A stretch of DNA of 7,073 nt, taken from assembly GCA_027352645.1 (NCBI GenBank), contig DAIEIL010000012.1, positions 1 to 7,073 of the forward strand. The letters are read 5' to 3'. The translations under genes and the position numbers were made by a program. The stretch is from Rhodobiaceae bacterium (GTDB taxonomy: Bacteria; Pseudomonadota; Alphaproteobacteria; Parvibaculales; Parvibaculaceae). Positions 1 to 6,287 of the stretch are shown in pieces. The notes below the pieces were generated by a model that was given only the letters and a program-made list of their open reading frames with translations, had not been told where the DNA came from and did not search any database. Numbering within the stretch: position 1 is the stretch's first letter; every line of letters begins with the position of its first letter.

Positions 1-1889
1 CGCGCATGTTCGAGCGACTGGGCGAGGCTCTTGCGCAGCGTTTCACGGTCGGGCCGCATCTTGAAGAAATTCGGATCGACGACCGATTCCAGAACGGCCG
101 AGTTCTGCGCCAGATAATTCGCGAGTCTCGGCGCCGTGCCGCAAATGTCGGCGAGGAGATCAAGCAGGCTCGGATTGGAATAAAGCATCGAGAAGAGCTG
201 CACACCCGCCGGAAGCTTCGTCAGGAACTGATCGAAGCGATTGAAGGCTGTGTCCGGTTGCGATGTGCGCGAAAGGGCGCGAAGCAAGGCCGGCATCAAT
301 GCGGTCAGAAGCTCGCGCGAACGCGGCGAGCGAGTGGCGGCGAAACGGCCGGTATGCCAGGCCCGGATCGTCGCCGACATTTCCGAGGCCTGCTCGAAGC
401 CAAGCTTGCGAAGCGTCTCGAGCGTTTCGGGATCGTCCTCCGTGCCGGTAAAGACAAGGCTTCCACTTTCTTCGGCAAGCGGCGGCGCCGTCTCGAAGAG
501 CTTCGCATAATGCCCTTGCACACAGCGTAGATGACCGACGAGAACCTCGGCGAATTCGGCGCGACTGTCGAAGCCCATAAAACAAGCGACGTGATCGAGC
601 CCCGTGTCGGTAGCAGGCAATGTATGCGTCTGCTCATCGGCAATCATCTGCAGGCGATGTTCGAGGGTGCGAAGAAAGCGATAGGTCGTCTTTAGTTCAT
701 CGGCCGCTTCAGGCGCGATCCAGTTCTTGCGCGCGAGTTCGTCGAGCATCGAGCAAGTCTGCTGACCACGCAGTTCCCTGTCGCGTCCGCCCGCGATCAA
801 TTGCTGCGTCTGGACGAAGAATTCGATTTCGCGAATGCCGCCACGCCCGAGCTTCACATTGTGCCCCGCGACCGCGATTGTGCCGTGCCCCCCGACGGCA
901 TGGATCTGCCGCTTCATCGAATGAATATCGTCGATGGCGGCGAAGTCGAGATTCTTGCGCCAGATATAGGGCGTCAGCATCTTGAGGAAAAGCTCGCCCG
1001 CCTGCGGATCGCCCGCGACGGCGCGCGCCTTGATGAAGGCCGCGCGCTCCCAGTTCTGTCCCCGGCTCTCGTAGTAATGTTCTGCGGCGGGGAGCGACAC
1101 CGCGACGGGCGTACCGCCGGGATCGGGGCGAAGCCTGAGATCGGTGCGGAACACATAGCCGTGCTCTGTACGTTCCTGCAGGATTTTTACCAGCGCCTGC
1201 GTCAGGCGGACGAAGAAGGTTCCTTCCTCGACGCCGTCCTTCAGCGGCAGTTGCCCCGGCTCGTAAAAGACGACGATGTCGATATCGCTCGAATAGTTGA
1301 GTTCGCGCGAACCATATTTGCCCATGCCGAGAATGGCGAGGCCGCTGCCCGCCTGCGTCATCTCTTCGGCGGGACGCAATATCTGCCCGCGCCTTGCGGC
1401 GTCCTTCAGCAGCCATTCGACAGACGCCTGCACCGCAGCATCGGCGAATGCGGTCAGCGCGGCCGTAACCTCTTCGAGGTTCCAGGTAGAGGTGATGTCG
1501 GCCAGCGCGATGAGTATCGCCGCCTCCGCCTTGGCGAGGCGCAACTCGCGCATGAGATCGCCCTGCGCGGGCGAGGCAGCAGCAGCCAATGTACGCGCAA
1601 TCAGCTTGTCGAGCGTCGCGGCCGAGGGCTCGTCGACGAGTCTCGGCAACCAGTCTGGATGAATGCGAAGGATGCGCGTGAGGAAAGGCGAGTTTCCAAA
1701 AACACCGTCGAGGAGACGCCGCGTATCGGCATCGGCGAGCAGACCCTCCATGCGGCGGCGAATGGCTTCATCCTCGATCGATTCGAGGCTTGCCTCCATG
1801 TCCTGCATTGCGCTTGCCGCACGTTCCGCATCGTATGGACGCGGGGCCCGCGCCGCCCGCTCCCGCAGTGCCTTCACATCCGCGTTCAA
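1..1889 (-). CDS. glnE: Bifunctional glutamine synthetase adenylyltransferase / adenylyl-removing enzyme (3' end beyond window)
   Basis: This cytoplasmic enzyme attaches AMP to, and removes it from, glutamine synthetase (GlnA) in answer to PII protein and glutamine, and so sets nitrogen assimilation. The frame is open without a stop from 1889 to the window edge, giving 629 residues; the family usually has about 950-1000. The N-terminal adenylyl-removase nucleotidyltransferase domain is visible. Its signature GMGKYGSRELNYSSDIDIV lies near residues 188-206, with D202 and D204 as likely metal ligands, followed by FRTDLRLRPDPGG around 247-259 and GRGGIREIEFFVQ around 348-360. From about residue 560 the second homologous half begins. 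Its adenylyltransferase catalytic site lies beyond the window. The start chosen is TTG at 1889, with GGGAG 6 nt upstream; a GTG four codons later is a weaker alternative. It follows the histidine kinase by 40 bp on the same strand. Identification is firm; only the start codon is uncertain. Confidence 0.96.
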   Translation of the reverse strand, partial: MNADVKALRERAARAPRPYDAERAASAMQDMEASLESIEDEAIRRRMEGLLADADTRRLLDGVFGNSPFLTRILRIHPDWLPRLVDEPSAATLDKLIARTLAAAASPAQGDLMRELRLAKAEAAILIALADITSTWNLEEVTAALTAFADAAVQASVEWLLKDAARRGQILRPAEEMTQAGSGLAILGMGKYGSRELNYSSDIDIVVFYEPGQLPLKDGVEEGTFFVRLTQALVKILQERTEHGYVFRTDLRLRPDPGGTPVAVSLPAAEHYYESRGQNWERAAFIKARAVAGDPQAGELFLKMLTPYIWRKNLDFAAIDDIHSMKRQIHAVGGHGTIAVAGHNVKLGRGGIREIEFFVQTQQLIAGGRDRELRGQQTCSMLDELARKNWIAPEAADELKTTYRFLRTLEHRLQMIADEQTHTLPATDTGLDHVACFMGFDSRAEFAEVLVGHLRCVQGHYAKLFETAPPLAEESGSLVFTGTEDDPETLETLRKLGFEQASEMSATIRAWHTGRFAATRSPRSRELLTALMPALLRALSRTSQPDTAFNRFDQFLTKLPAGVQLFSMLYSNPSLLDLLADICGTAPRLANYLAQNSAVLESVVDPNFFKMRPDRETLRKSLAQSLEHA

Positions 1890-1920
1890 ATCCGTCTCCC
1901 TTCGAAAAGCCGGGGGAGAC
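1887..1920 (-). promoter_or_regulatory. glnE ribosome-binding site inside a hairpin, with TTG start
   Basis: On the minus strand GTCTCCC (1920-1914) pairs perfectly with GGGAGAC (1900-1894) around a 13-nt loop. The right arm contains the only good Shine-Dalgarno sequence for glnE (GGGAG, 1900-1896), which lies 6 nt before the TTG at 1889-1887. No T-run follows, so this does not look like a terminator. The kinase stop codon (1932-1930) lies 9 nt upstream of the left arm. A ribosome finishing the kinase could therefore open the hairpin and couple the two genes; that step is inference. Confidence 0.5.
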
Positions 1921-1929
1921 TAACAGAAT

Positions 1930-3330
1930 TCAAAGCGCCGCGGGAGGAAGCGAAATCGTCGCGCAAAGACCCGGACTGTTGTCGTCGAACGAGAGACGTC
2001 CGCCATGCAACCGCACCACGGCGGCGACGAGGCTGAGGCCGAGGCCGCTACCCGGCGTATTCCGGCTGGTTTCAAGCCGCACAAAACGCTCGAGAACATG
2101 GGCGCGTTCTTCCTGCGGTATGCCCGCCCCATGGTCCGCCACGCTGATGAGGACGCGGCCCCCGGCGTCGGACTTCACCGACACGGCAATGAGCGGATCG
2201 ACGCCTTCGGTCAAAGGACGTCCGTGCTTGATTGCATTGTCGAGCAGATTGACGACCGCTTGCGACAGAAGCTCCCGATTGCCGTTGACGGTGAGGCCGG
2301 CCTGCACATCGATTTCGAGGCGCAACCCGCTTTCTTCCGCAAGCGGCTCATAGAGCTCAGCCGCATCGGCAACGATCACCGCGGGATCGATCACATTCAT
2401 CGCTTCGCGCAGCGACCCGGCCTCCGCCCGCGCGATCATCAGCAGCGCATTGAAGGTGGTCAGCAGATTGTCCGCCTCCATGATCGTCCGCTCCAATGCC
2501 TGACGATATTCGTCCGGCGTCGCATCCTTGAGCAATGTCACTTCGAGGCGGCTGCGCAGACGGTTGAGCGGGCTTCTGAGATCATGCGCCACATTGTCCG
2601 TGACCTGGCGCATGCCGGTCATCAGCGCCTCGATCTGGTCGAGCATGGCGTTGAGATTTCGCGCGAGTTGGTCGAGTTCGTCGCCCGTGCCCGCGATGGG
2701 AAGCCGCTGCGAAAGATCGCCCCGCATGATGCTGCTGCTTGTGCGGTTGATCGCATCGACACGGGCGAGCATGTTGCGGCTTATGACCAGCCCACCCGCG
2801 AGGCCGAGCGCCGCGGTAAGGCCGATGGCCCAGAACAACGCATTGGTGATGAGGCTCTCGATGATGCGCCGTTCCTGCACGTCTCGTCCGACGAGCAGGA
2901 AGAAACCCTCCGGCAACACGAACGCGCGGGCGCGCGCAGCCTTCACCTCGATGCGGTCGACCACCTTTCGATTATAGAAGAAGTCCATCCAGCCGTCGGG
3001 TCCCGGCGCCGCCGTCGGGCGAACGTCGAGATTGCCCGCAAGCACCTGTCCATTGGGGCCGGTGACGAGATAGAGCCCCTGCCCTGGATCGCGCGAACGC
3101 TGGATGACCGTATGCACGAGAAGCGGCAGCCCGCCTTGCGCATATTGCTCCGCAAGGCCCGTGATCTCGGCCTGCACCGCCTCGTCCGTCTGGCGGACGA
3201 GAAAGCCCGCCGTGTTCCAATAGACATAGGCAAGCAGCGTGATCGCGGAAGCGGCGAAAAGCGCAAGGTAAAGGACCGCGAGCCGGAAGGTCGAGGTCTT
3301 GAGGAGATTAATCAGCCGCGCGTAGCGAAT
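1930..3330 (-). CDS. Membrane sensor histidine kinase (HAMP-HisKA-HATPase) with non-canonical start
   Basis: This inner-membrane sensor kinase is the likely partner of the response regulator encoded just upstream. Numbered from the proposed ATT start (466 aa), it has transmembrane helix 1 at about 17-38 and a periplasmic sensor region of about 115 residues. Helix 2 is at about 160-184 and a HAMP linker at 185-238. The HisKA box AHDLRSPLNRLRSRLEV carries the phospho-acceptor H249. The ATPase domain has N box VVNLLDNAIKHG (about 360-370), G1 DHGAG (399-403) and G2 GSGLGLSLV (about 427-435). All catalytic motifs are intact. The first ATG/GTG/TTG in frame is GTG at 3177, which would remove helix 1. 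I therefore extended to ATT 3330, which has GGGGAG 6 nt upstream and overlaps the regulator gene by 23 bp. The ligand is unknown; the location beside degP hints at envelope stress. The family is certain, the 5' end is not. Confidence 0.9.
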   Translation of the reverse strand: MRYARLINLLKTSTFRLAVLYLALFAASAITLLAYVYWNTAGFLVRQTDEAVQAEITGLAEQYAQGGLPLLVHTVIQRSRDPGQGLYLVTGPNGQVLAGNLDVRPTAAPGPDGWMDFFYNRKVVDRIEVKAARARAFVLPEGFFLLVGRDVQERRIIESLITNALFWAIGLTAALGLAGGLVISRNMLARVDAINRTSSSIMRGDLSQRLPIAGTGDELDQLARNLNAMLDQIEALMTGMRQVTDNVAHDLRSPLNRLRSRLEVTLLKDATPDEYRQALERTIMEADNLLTTFNALLMIARAEAGSLREAMNVIDPAVIVADAAELYEPLAEESGLRLEIDVQAGLTVNGNRELLSQAVVNLLDNAIKHGRPLTEGVDPLIAVSVKSDAGGRVLISVADHGAGIPQEERAHVLERFVRLETSRNTPGSGLGLSLVAAVVRLHGGRLSFDDNSPGLCATISLPPAAL

Positions 3331-3985
3331 AACCAGCTCCCCGAACTGTATGCAGCAAGGGCTGCCTGAAATTCTTGTCGATCTTGGCGCGAAGGCGCGA
3401 GATATGCACGTCGATCACGTTGGTCTGCGGATCGAAGTGATATTCCCAGACATTTTCGAGCAGCATCGTGCGGGTGACGACCTGCCCCGCATGTTTCATC
3501 AGATATTCGAGCAGGCGGAATTCGCGCGGCTGCAGGTCGATTTCCTGACCGGCGCGGACGACCTTTCGCGCAAGAAGGTCAACCTCGAGGTCGCTCACCT
3601 GAAGCCTCGTGCGCACCTGATCGGGATTGGAGCGGCGAACCAGCACCTCGATACGCGCGAGAAGCTCGGCAAAGGCATAGGGCTTCGTCAGATAGTCGTC
3701 GCCACCCGCCTTGAGGCCCATGATGCGGTCATCGACTTCGCCGAGCGCAGAGAGGATGAGTACCGGCGTGGTAACCCCCTCCGCGCGGAGCGTGGTCACG
3801 ACGCTGAGCCCATCGCGCTTCGGCAGCATGCGGTCGACAATCATCACGTCATAGGGGCTTGAAAGGCCGAGCAACAGTCCTTCTTCGCCGTCGCCAGCAT
3901 GGTCGACGATATGTCCACTCTCACGCAGCCCACGGACCAGATAGGCCGCCGCTTCGAGATCGTCTTCAATGACCAGAATCCGCAT
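3308..3985 (-). CDS. OmpR/PhoB-family DNA-binding response regulator
   Basis: This 225-residue cytoplasmic transcription regulator of the winged-helix OmpR/PhoB class has the usual family length. The receiver domain (about 1-117) has the acidic pocket E7/D8/D9, the phospho-acceptor D51 in MIVDRMLPKRDG, the switch residue S79 in LILSALGEVDDR, and K101 in DDYLTKP. The DNA-binding domain (about 126-223) shows LQPREFRLLEYLMKHAGQVV, the VIDVHISRLRAKID recognition-helix region and the closing RGAGYSLR. The ATG at 3985 is supported by the receiver start MRILVIEDD and a modest GAGG 10 nt upstream. It lies 71 bp after degP, with a GC hairpin between them, and its 3' end overlaps the start of the kinase gene, which makes the pair a co-translated two-component system. 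Targets are unknown; degP is the obvious candidate by position. The CpxR-like placement is analogy, not proof. Confidence 0.95.
   Translation of the reverse strand: MRILVIEDDLEAAAYLVRGLRESGHIVDHAGDGEEGLLLGLSSPYDVMIVDRMLPKRDGLSVVTTLRAEGVTTPVLILSALGEVDDRIMGLKAGGDDYLTKPYAFAELLARIEVLVRRSNPDQVRTRLQVSDLEVDLLARKVVRAGQEIDLQPREFRLLEYLMKHAGQVVTRTMLLENVWEYHFDPQTNVIDVHISRLRAKIDKNFRQPLLHTVRGAGYSLRAAD
3328..3342 (-). promoter_or_regulatory. Shine-Dalgarno and probable ATT start of the histidine kinase
   Basis: GGGGAG at 3342-3337 is followed by a 6-nt spacer (CTGGTT) and then ATT at 3330-3328. In the kinase frame, from the upstream stop TGA (3417-3415) down to 3178, there is no ATG, GTG or TTG. The only near-cognate choices near the right place are CTG 3336 (no spacer from the SD), ATT 3330 (ideal spacing), CTG 3315 and ATT 3312 (both too far). 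A base error in the sequence could also have erased a normal start. Confidence 0.4.
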
Positions 3986-4016
3986 GAAGGTTGCGCCTCA
4001 ATTGCACATCTATGAA

Positions 4017-4049
4017 GTTCCGGCGCCGGAACAGCCCGGCGCCGGGAAC
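4017..4049 (-). terminator. Strong GC hairpin between degP and the response regulator
   Basis: The arms 4017-4029 and 4036-4049 are complementary over 13 bp with one bulged base and a 6-nt loop. Each arm also contains the self-complementary GGCGCC. In the degP reading direction the hairpin starts 7 nt after the TGA stop, but TTCATAG follows rather than a T-run. It may attenuate transcription, or protect the degP mRNA 3' end, rather than stop transcription fully. Only about 31 nt separate it from the regulator ATG. That is too short for a complete promoter, so read-through, or a promoter overlapping the hairpin or degP, is needed. Confidence 0.5.
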
Positions 4050-4056
4050 GGTTTCA

Positions 4057-5562
4057 TCAAGCCTTGCCGATCGTCAGCGCGACGAAGCGCTGCTGATCCT
4101 GGCTGCGCAGCAGAAGAAGAACGGACTGCTTGCTCGCCTTCTTCGCCTGCTTCACGCCTTCGACGACATCGGCCGGCGTCTTCACTTCCTTGCCGGAAAT
4201 CTTGACGATGACGTCGCCTGCCTGAATGCCCTTCTCGGCTGCTTCGCTGTTCGGGTCGACGCTCTGCACGACAACGCCCTCTTCGCTCTGCGTCAGCGCG
4301 AGCCCGAGGCTCTGCGTCGCCTCCTCCGCAGCCGGAGCATTATCCTCCGCCGATGCGGTTTCGAGCTTGTCGGGGAATATCGCGATCGCAACCTTGATCG
4401 CCTTCTCCTTGACGTCGCGCCACAACACGACATTGGCGTTGGTACCCGGCTTCAGGTCGGCAACCGAGCGGCTCACATCGCGCACGTCGACCATGTCCTT
4501 GCCGTTGAGCGCGGTGATGACATCGCCCGGCTGGATGCCGGCCTTGGCGGCGGGGCTTGCGGGCGTGACTTCCGCGACGAGGGCACCCTTCGGCTTGTCG
4601 AGCGAGAGAGACGTCGCAAGATCGGGATCGACCGGCTGAATGCTGACGCCGAGCCAGCCGCGGGTCACCTTGCCATTGTCGCGAAGCTGTTCAATGACGC
4701 GCGCGGCGATGTTGGAGGGGATCGCAAAGCCGATGCCGACGCTGCCGCCCGTGGGCGAGTAGATCGCCGTATTCACGCCGACGACATTGCCGTGAATGTC
4801 GAAGGTCGGGCCGCCCGAATTGCCGCGATTGATCGAGGCGTCGATCTGTAGGAAGTCATCATAGGGACCGGCGCCGATTTCGCGTCCGCGAGCAGACACG
4901 ATGCCGCTCGTCACCGTGCCGCCGAGACCGAAGGGATTGCCGACCGCCAGCACCCAGTCGCCGACGCGCAGCTTGTCCGAGTCGCCAAAGGCCACGTAGG
5001 GCACGGGCTTCGGGGTCTTGACCTTGAGCAGCGCGAGGTCCGTCTTCTGGTCGCGTCCGACGAGCTTCGCCGGCAGTTCGGTGCTGTCGTTGAAGACGAC
5101 CGTGATTTCCTTGCCGTTCTGCACGACGTGATTATTGGTCACAACATAGCCATCGGCGGTGATGAAGAAGCCGGAGCCCTGGGCCATCGCTTTGCGCTTC
5201 AGCGGCTTGCCGTCGGGTCCCTTGGGCTGGAGCTGCTTGAAGAATTTCTCGAAGGGGCTCCCGGGCGGCAGGGGAATGTCGGGCATGGCCGCGTCCGTGG
5301 CCGCCTCTTCCTCGACGACCTTGATGCTGACGACGGCGGGCGAAACTTTCTCGACGAGATCGGCGAAGCTCGGCAGGGTCGAGAGTTCGGTACGCTGCTG
5401 CGAGGGCGCGTTGAGCGGGGCGGTCTGGGCGAAGGCGGGAGCCGTTCCCCATGCCCCTAGTCCCCAGCCACCAAGGCCAATGGCGCAGGCGGTCGCAAGC
5501 GCCGTGGCTCTGCGCGCAGTTTTGCGCGTCTGAAGGCCGCGTTGGGGAGCGCTGTTCGTCAT
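4057..5562 (-). CDS. degP: Periplasmic Do-family serine protease/chaperone (DegP/HtrA)
   Basis: This exported serine protease and chaperone degrades or holds misfolded envelope proteins. Numbered from ATG 5562 it has 501 residues, about the family length. The signal peptide has basic residues at 13-18, a hydrophobic stretch and likely cleavage at AFA|QT (45/46). The trypsin-like domain (about 65-295) carries the triad H145 (TNNHVV), D175 (KTDLALL) and S249 (GNSGGP). Two PDZ domains follow: about 302-395 (RGWLGVSIQP, PAAKAGIQPGDVI) and about 418-490 (EAAEKGIQAGDVIVKI), joined by an acidic, Ala-rich linker near 402-416. The start is set by AGGAG 8 nt upstream and by the signal peptide. The frame stays open upstream to TTG 5712, but that longer form would bury the signal peptide. 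It sits between the ccm genes and the two-component pair. Whether it is DegP, DegQ or MucD in function cannot be told from sequence. Confidence 0.95.
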   Translation of the reverse strand: MTNSAPQRGLQTRKTARRATALATACAIGLGGWGLGAWGTAPAFAQTAPLNAPSQQRTELSTLPSFADLVEKVSPAVVSIKVVEEEAATDAAMPDIPLPPGSPFEKFFKQLQPKGPDGKPLKRKAMAQGSGFFITADGYVVTNNHVVQNGKEITVVFNDSTELPAKLVGRDQKTDLALLKVKTPKPVPYVAFGDSDKLRVGDWVLAVGNPFGLGGTVTSGIVSARGREIGAGPYDDFLQIDASINRGNSGGPTFDIHGNVVGVNTAIYSPTGGSVGIGFAIPSNIAARVIEQLRDNGKVTRGWLGVSIQPVDPDLATSLSLDKPKGALVAEVTPASPAAKAGIQPGDVITALNGKDMVDVRDVSRSVADLKPGTNANVVLWRDVKEKAIKVAIAIFPDKLETASAEDNAPAAEEATQSLGLALTQSEEGVVVQSVDPNSEAAEKGIQAGDVIVKISGKEVKTPADVVEGVKQAKKASKQSVLLLLRSQDQQRFVALTIGKA

Positions 5563-5575
5563 ATCGTGAACTCCT
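5563..5575 (-). promoter_or_regulatory. Ribosome-binding site that sets the degP start
   Basis: AGGAG at 5575-5571 lies 8 nt before ATG 5562. It is the best-placed Shine-Dalgarno sequence in this open frame, and it puts a normal signal peptide at the N terminus. The upstream in-frame starts (TTG 5712 and later ATG or GTG codons) would add up to 50 residues before it. Confidence 0.75.
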
Positions 5576-5628
5576 GTGGCTGTGACTGCCGCCGGGGCGG
5601 CGCTGTTGTCTCGATCCGCCGACACTGA

Positions 5629-5696
5629 GCCGCTCATCTGAGCGGCACCTGACGGCCGGTGAAACCGGGGCACATCCCTGCCCTCCGACATTCGGA
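5629..5696 (-). other. Three small hairpins in the degP leader
   Basis: Between the candidate promoter and degP lie three short inverted repeats. GCCGCTC/GAGCGGC at 5629-5646 has a 7-bp stem and a 4-nt loop (an inner A-T pair is possible). CCGGT/ACCGG at 5656-5668 has 5 bp and a 3-nt loop. TCCGA/TCGGA at 5684-5696 has 5 bp and a 3-nt loop. They would fall in an untranslated leader of about 150 nt if the promoter call is right. No known riboswitch or RNA thermometer family is recognised. GC-rich DNA gives such stems easily by chance; the 7-bp one is the most convincing. Confidence 0.35.
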
Positions 5697-5697
5697 C

Positions 5698-5736
5698 ATA
5701 ATGCATTACCAATTCATGGATTAAACATTACATATT
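5698..5736 (-). repeat. Imperfect 17-bp direct repeat, 22-bp period, upstream of degP
   Basis: On the minus strand 5736-5720 (AATATGTAATGTTTAAT) and 5714-5698 (AATTGGTAATGCATTAT) agree at 12 of 17 positions: AATnnGTAATGnnTnAT. Their offset of 22 bp is about two helical turns, which puts both copies on the same DNA face. The second copy also contains the perfect palindrome TAATGCATTA. OmpR-type regulators bind direct repeats, so this is a candidate operator for the neighbouring regulator. That assignment is inference. Confidence 0.35.
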
Positions 5737-5748
5737 GGCAATGAACAA
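5720..5748 (-). promoter_or_regulatory. Candidate sigma-70-type promoter for degP
   Basis: In an AT-rich patch within otherwise GC-rich DNA, TTGTTC (5748-5743) stands 17 nt from TTTAAT (5725-5720). The -10 matches the consensus at 5 of 6 positions and the -35 at only 3 of 6. Transcription would start near 5713 and give a leader of about 150 nt. The upstream copy of the direct repeat overlaps the -10, so an activator binding there would need a different promoter. I see no convincing sigma-E or sigma-32 type alternative. Confidence 0.3.
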
Positions 5749-5783
5749 TAATGGCGGTAAATATCGTCCAGGGCCCGTGCGCG

Positions 5784-5807
5784 AAAAATCTGGGCCCGGA
5801 TTCCGGC
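5784..5807 (-). terminator. Weak terminator-like hairpin after ccmH
   Basis: Downstream of the ccmH stop, GCCGG (5807-5803) can pair with CCGGGC (5799-5794) with one bulge and a 3-nt loop. A run of five T (5788-5784) follows after a 5-nt gap. The stem is short and the T-run is offset, so termination is probably partial. A second GGGCCC at 5771-5776 could compete by pairing with the GGGCCC at 5792-5797. Confidence 0.35.
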
Positions 5808-5828
5808 TTTTCAGCGGCGGAAAGCGCC

Positions 5829-6284
5829 CTATTCGGAGCGGCCGAGCAATTTTTCGAGCCGCGCCTTTTCGTCGGCGTTGAGCGCGGGTGCCACGCCCTC
5901 CCGCCCACGCCGGATAACCGACCAGGCAATGCCCGCCCCTACCAGAAGTGCGAGGAAGGGGCCGAACCAGAGCAACCAGGTGGCAGCCTCGAAGGGCGGC
6001 TTCAGCAGCACGAACTCGCCATAGCGGGCGACGATATAATCGAGCACCTGTTGGTCGGTATCGCCCGCGACGATGCGTTCACGGACGATGCGGCGCAGGT
6101 CCTTCGCGAGATCGGCATTGGAATCGTCGATCGACTGGTTCTGGCAGACGAGGCAGCGAAGCTCCCTGGAAACTTCCCGCGCCCGCGCCTCCTGCACGGG
6201 ATCCTTCAGCTGCTCGCCCGGATCGACGGCATAGGCCGCGCCAGCAACGAACAGCATCAGAAGTGAAAGGACGAGCGCGCGCAT
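5829..6284 (-). CDS. ccmH: Cytochrome c maturation thiol-disulfide protein CcmH (CycL type)
   Basis: CcmH is a membrane-anchored periplasmic thioredoxin-like subunit of the System I haem lyase; it keeps the CXXCH cysteines of apocytochromes reduced for haem attachment. The 151-residue product has a signal peptide cleaved near AYA|VD (19/20) and the family motif LRCLVCQNQSIDDSNADLA with redox cysteines C44 and C47. One transmembrane helix lies at about 101-122, followed by a short charged cytoplasmic tail. It is the short form, without the C-terminal TPR (CcmI-like) part fused to it in Escherichia coli, so CcmI should be a separate protein. The ATG at 6284 has GGAG 6 nt upstream, which straddles the ccmF stop. 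Only 3 nt separate the genes, so translation is probably coupled. Confidence 0.96.
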   Translation of the reverse strand: MRALVLSLLMLFVAGAAYAVDPGEQLKDPVQEARAREVSRELRCLVCQNQSIDDSNADLAKDLRRIVRERIVAGDTDQQVLDYIVARYGEFVLLKPPFEAATWLLWFGPFLALLVGAGIAWSVIRRGREGVAPALNADEKARLEKLLGRSE

Positions 6285-6287
6285 GAC

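Noticed and set aside
709..1416. Minus-strand open frame of 235 residues inside glnE
   Set aside because: It is a shifted frame of glnE. The glnE frame itself reads without a stop from 1889 to 1 and carries the conserved motifs, so there is no frameshift.
801..3369. Two long plus-strand open frames (801-2036 and 2005-3369) antisense to glnE and the kinase
   Set aside because: They lie opposite genes with complete family motifs. Their translations are rich in Arg, His, Ala and Asp with no recognisable domain, as expected for mirror frames in GC-rich DNA.
5470..5520. Lipobox-like or twin-arginine signal in DegP (ATAC at residues 23-26; RR at 17-18)
   Set aside because: The cysteine falls inside the hydrophobic stretch with a poor -3 residue, and no SRRxFLK pattern follows the arginines. 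Cleavage at AFA|QT by signal peptidase I fits better.
5563..5712. N-terminal extension of DegP by 50 residues, starting at TTG 5712
   Set aside because: It would place a non-hydrophobic segment before a normal signal peptide and has no clear ribosome-binding site, while ATG 5562 has AGGAG 8 nt upstream.
5771..5797. Repeated GGGCCC (5771-5776 and 5792-5797) as a regulator site
   Set aside because: A six-base GC palindrome twice in GC-rich DNA is weak evidence; flanking bases do not extend the match by more than one position.
5751..6266. Plus-strand open frame of 171 residues opposite ccmH
   Set aside because: ccmH has a complete redox motif, signal peptide and coupled start. The plus-strand frame has no domain and starts inside the intergenic region by chance.
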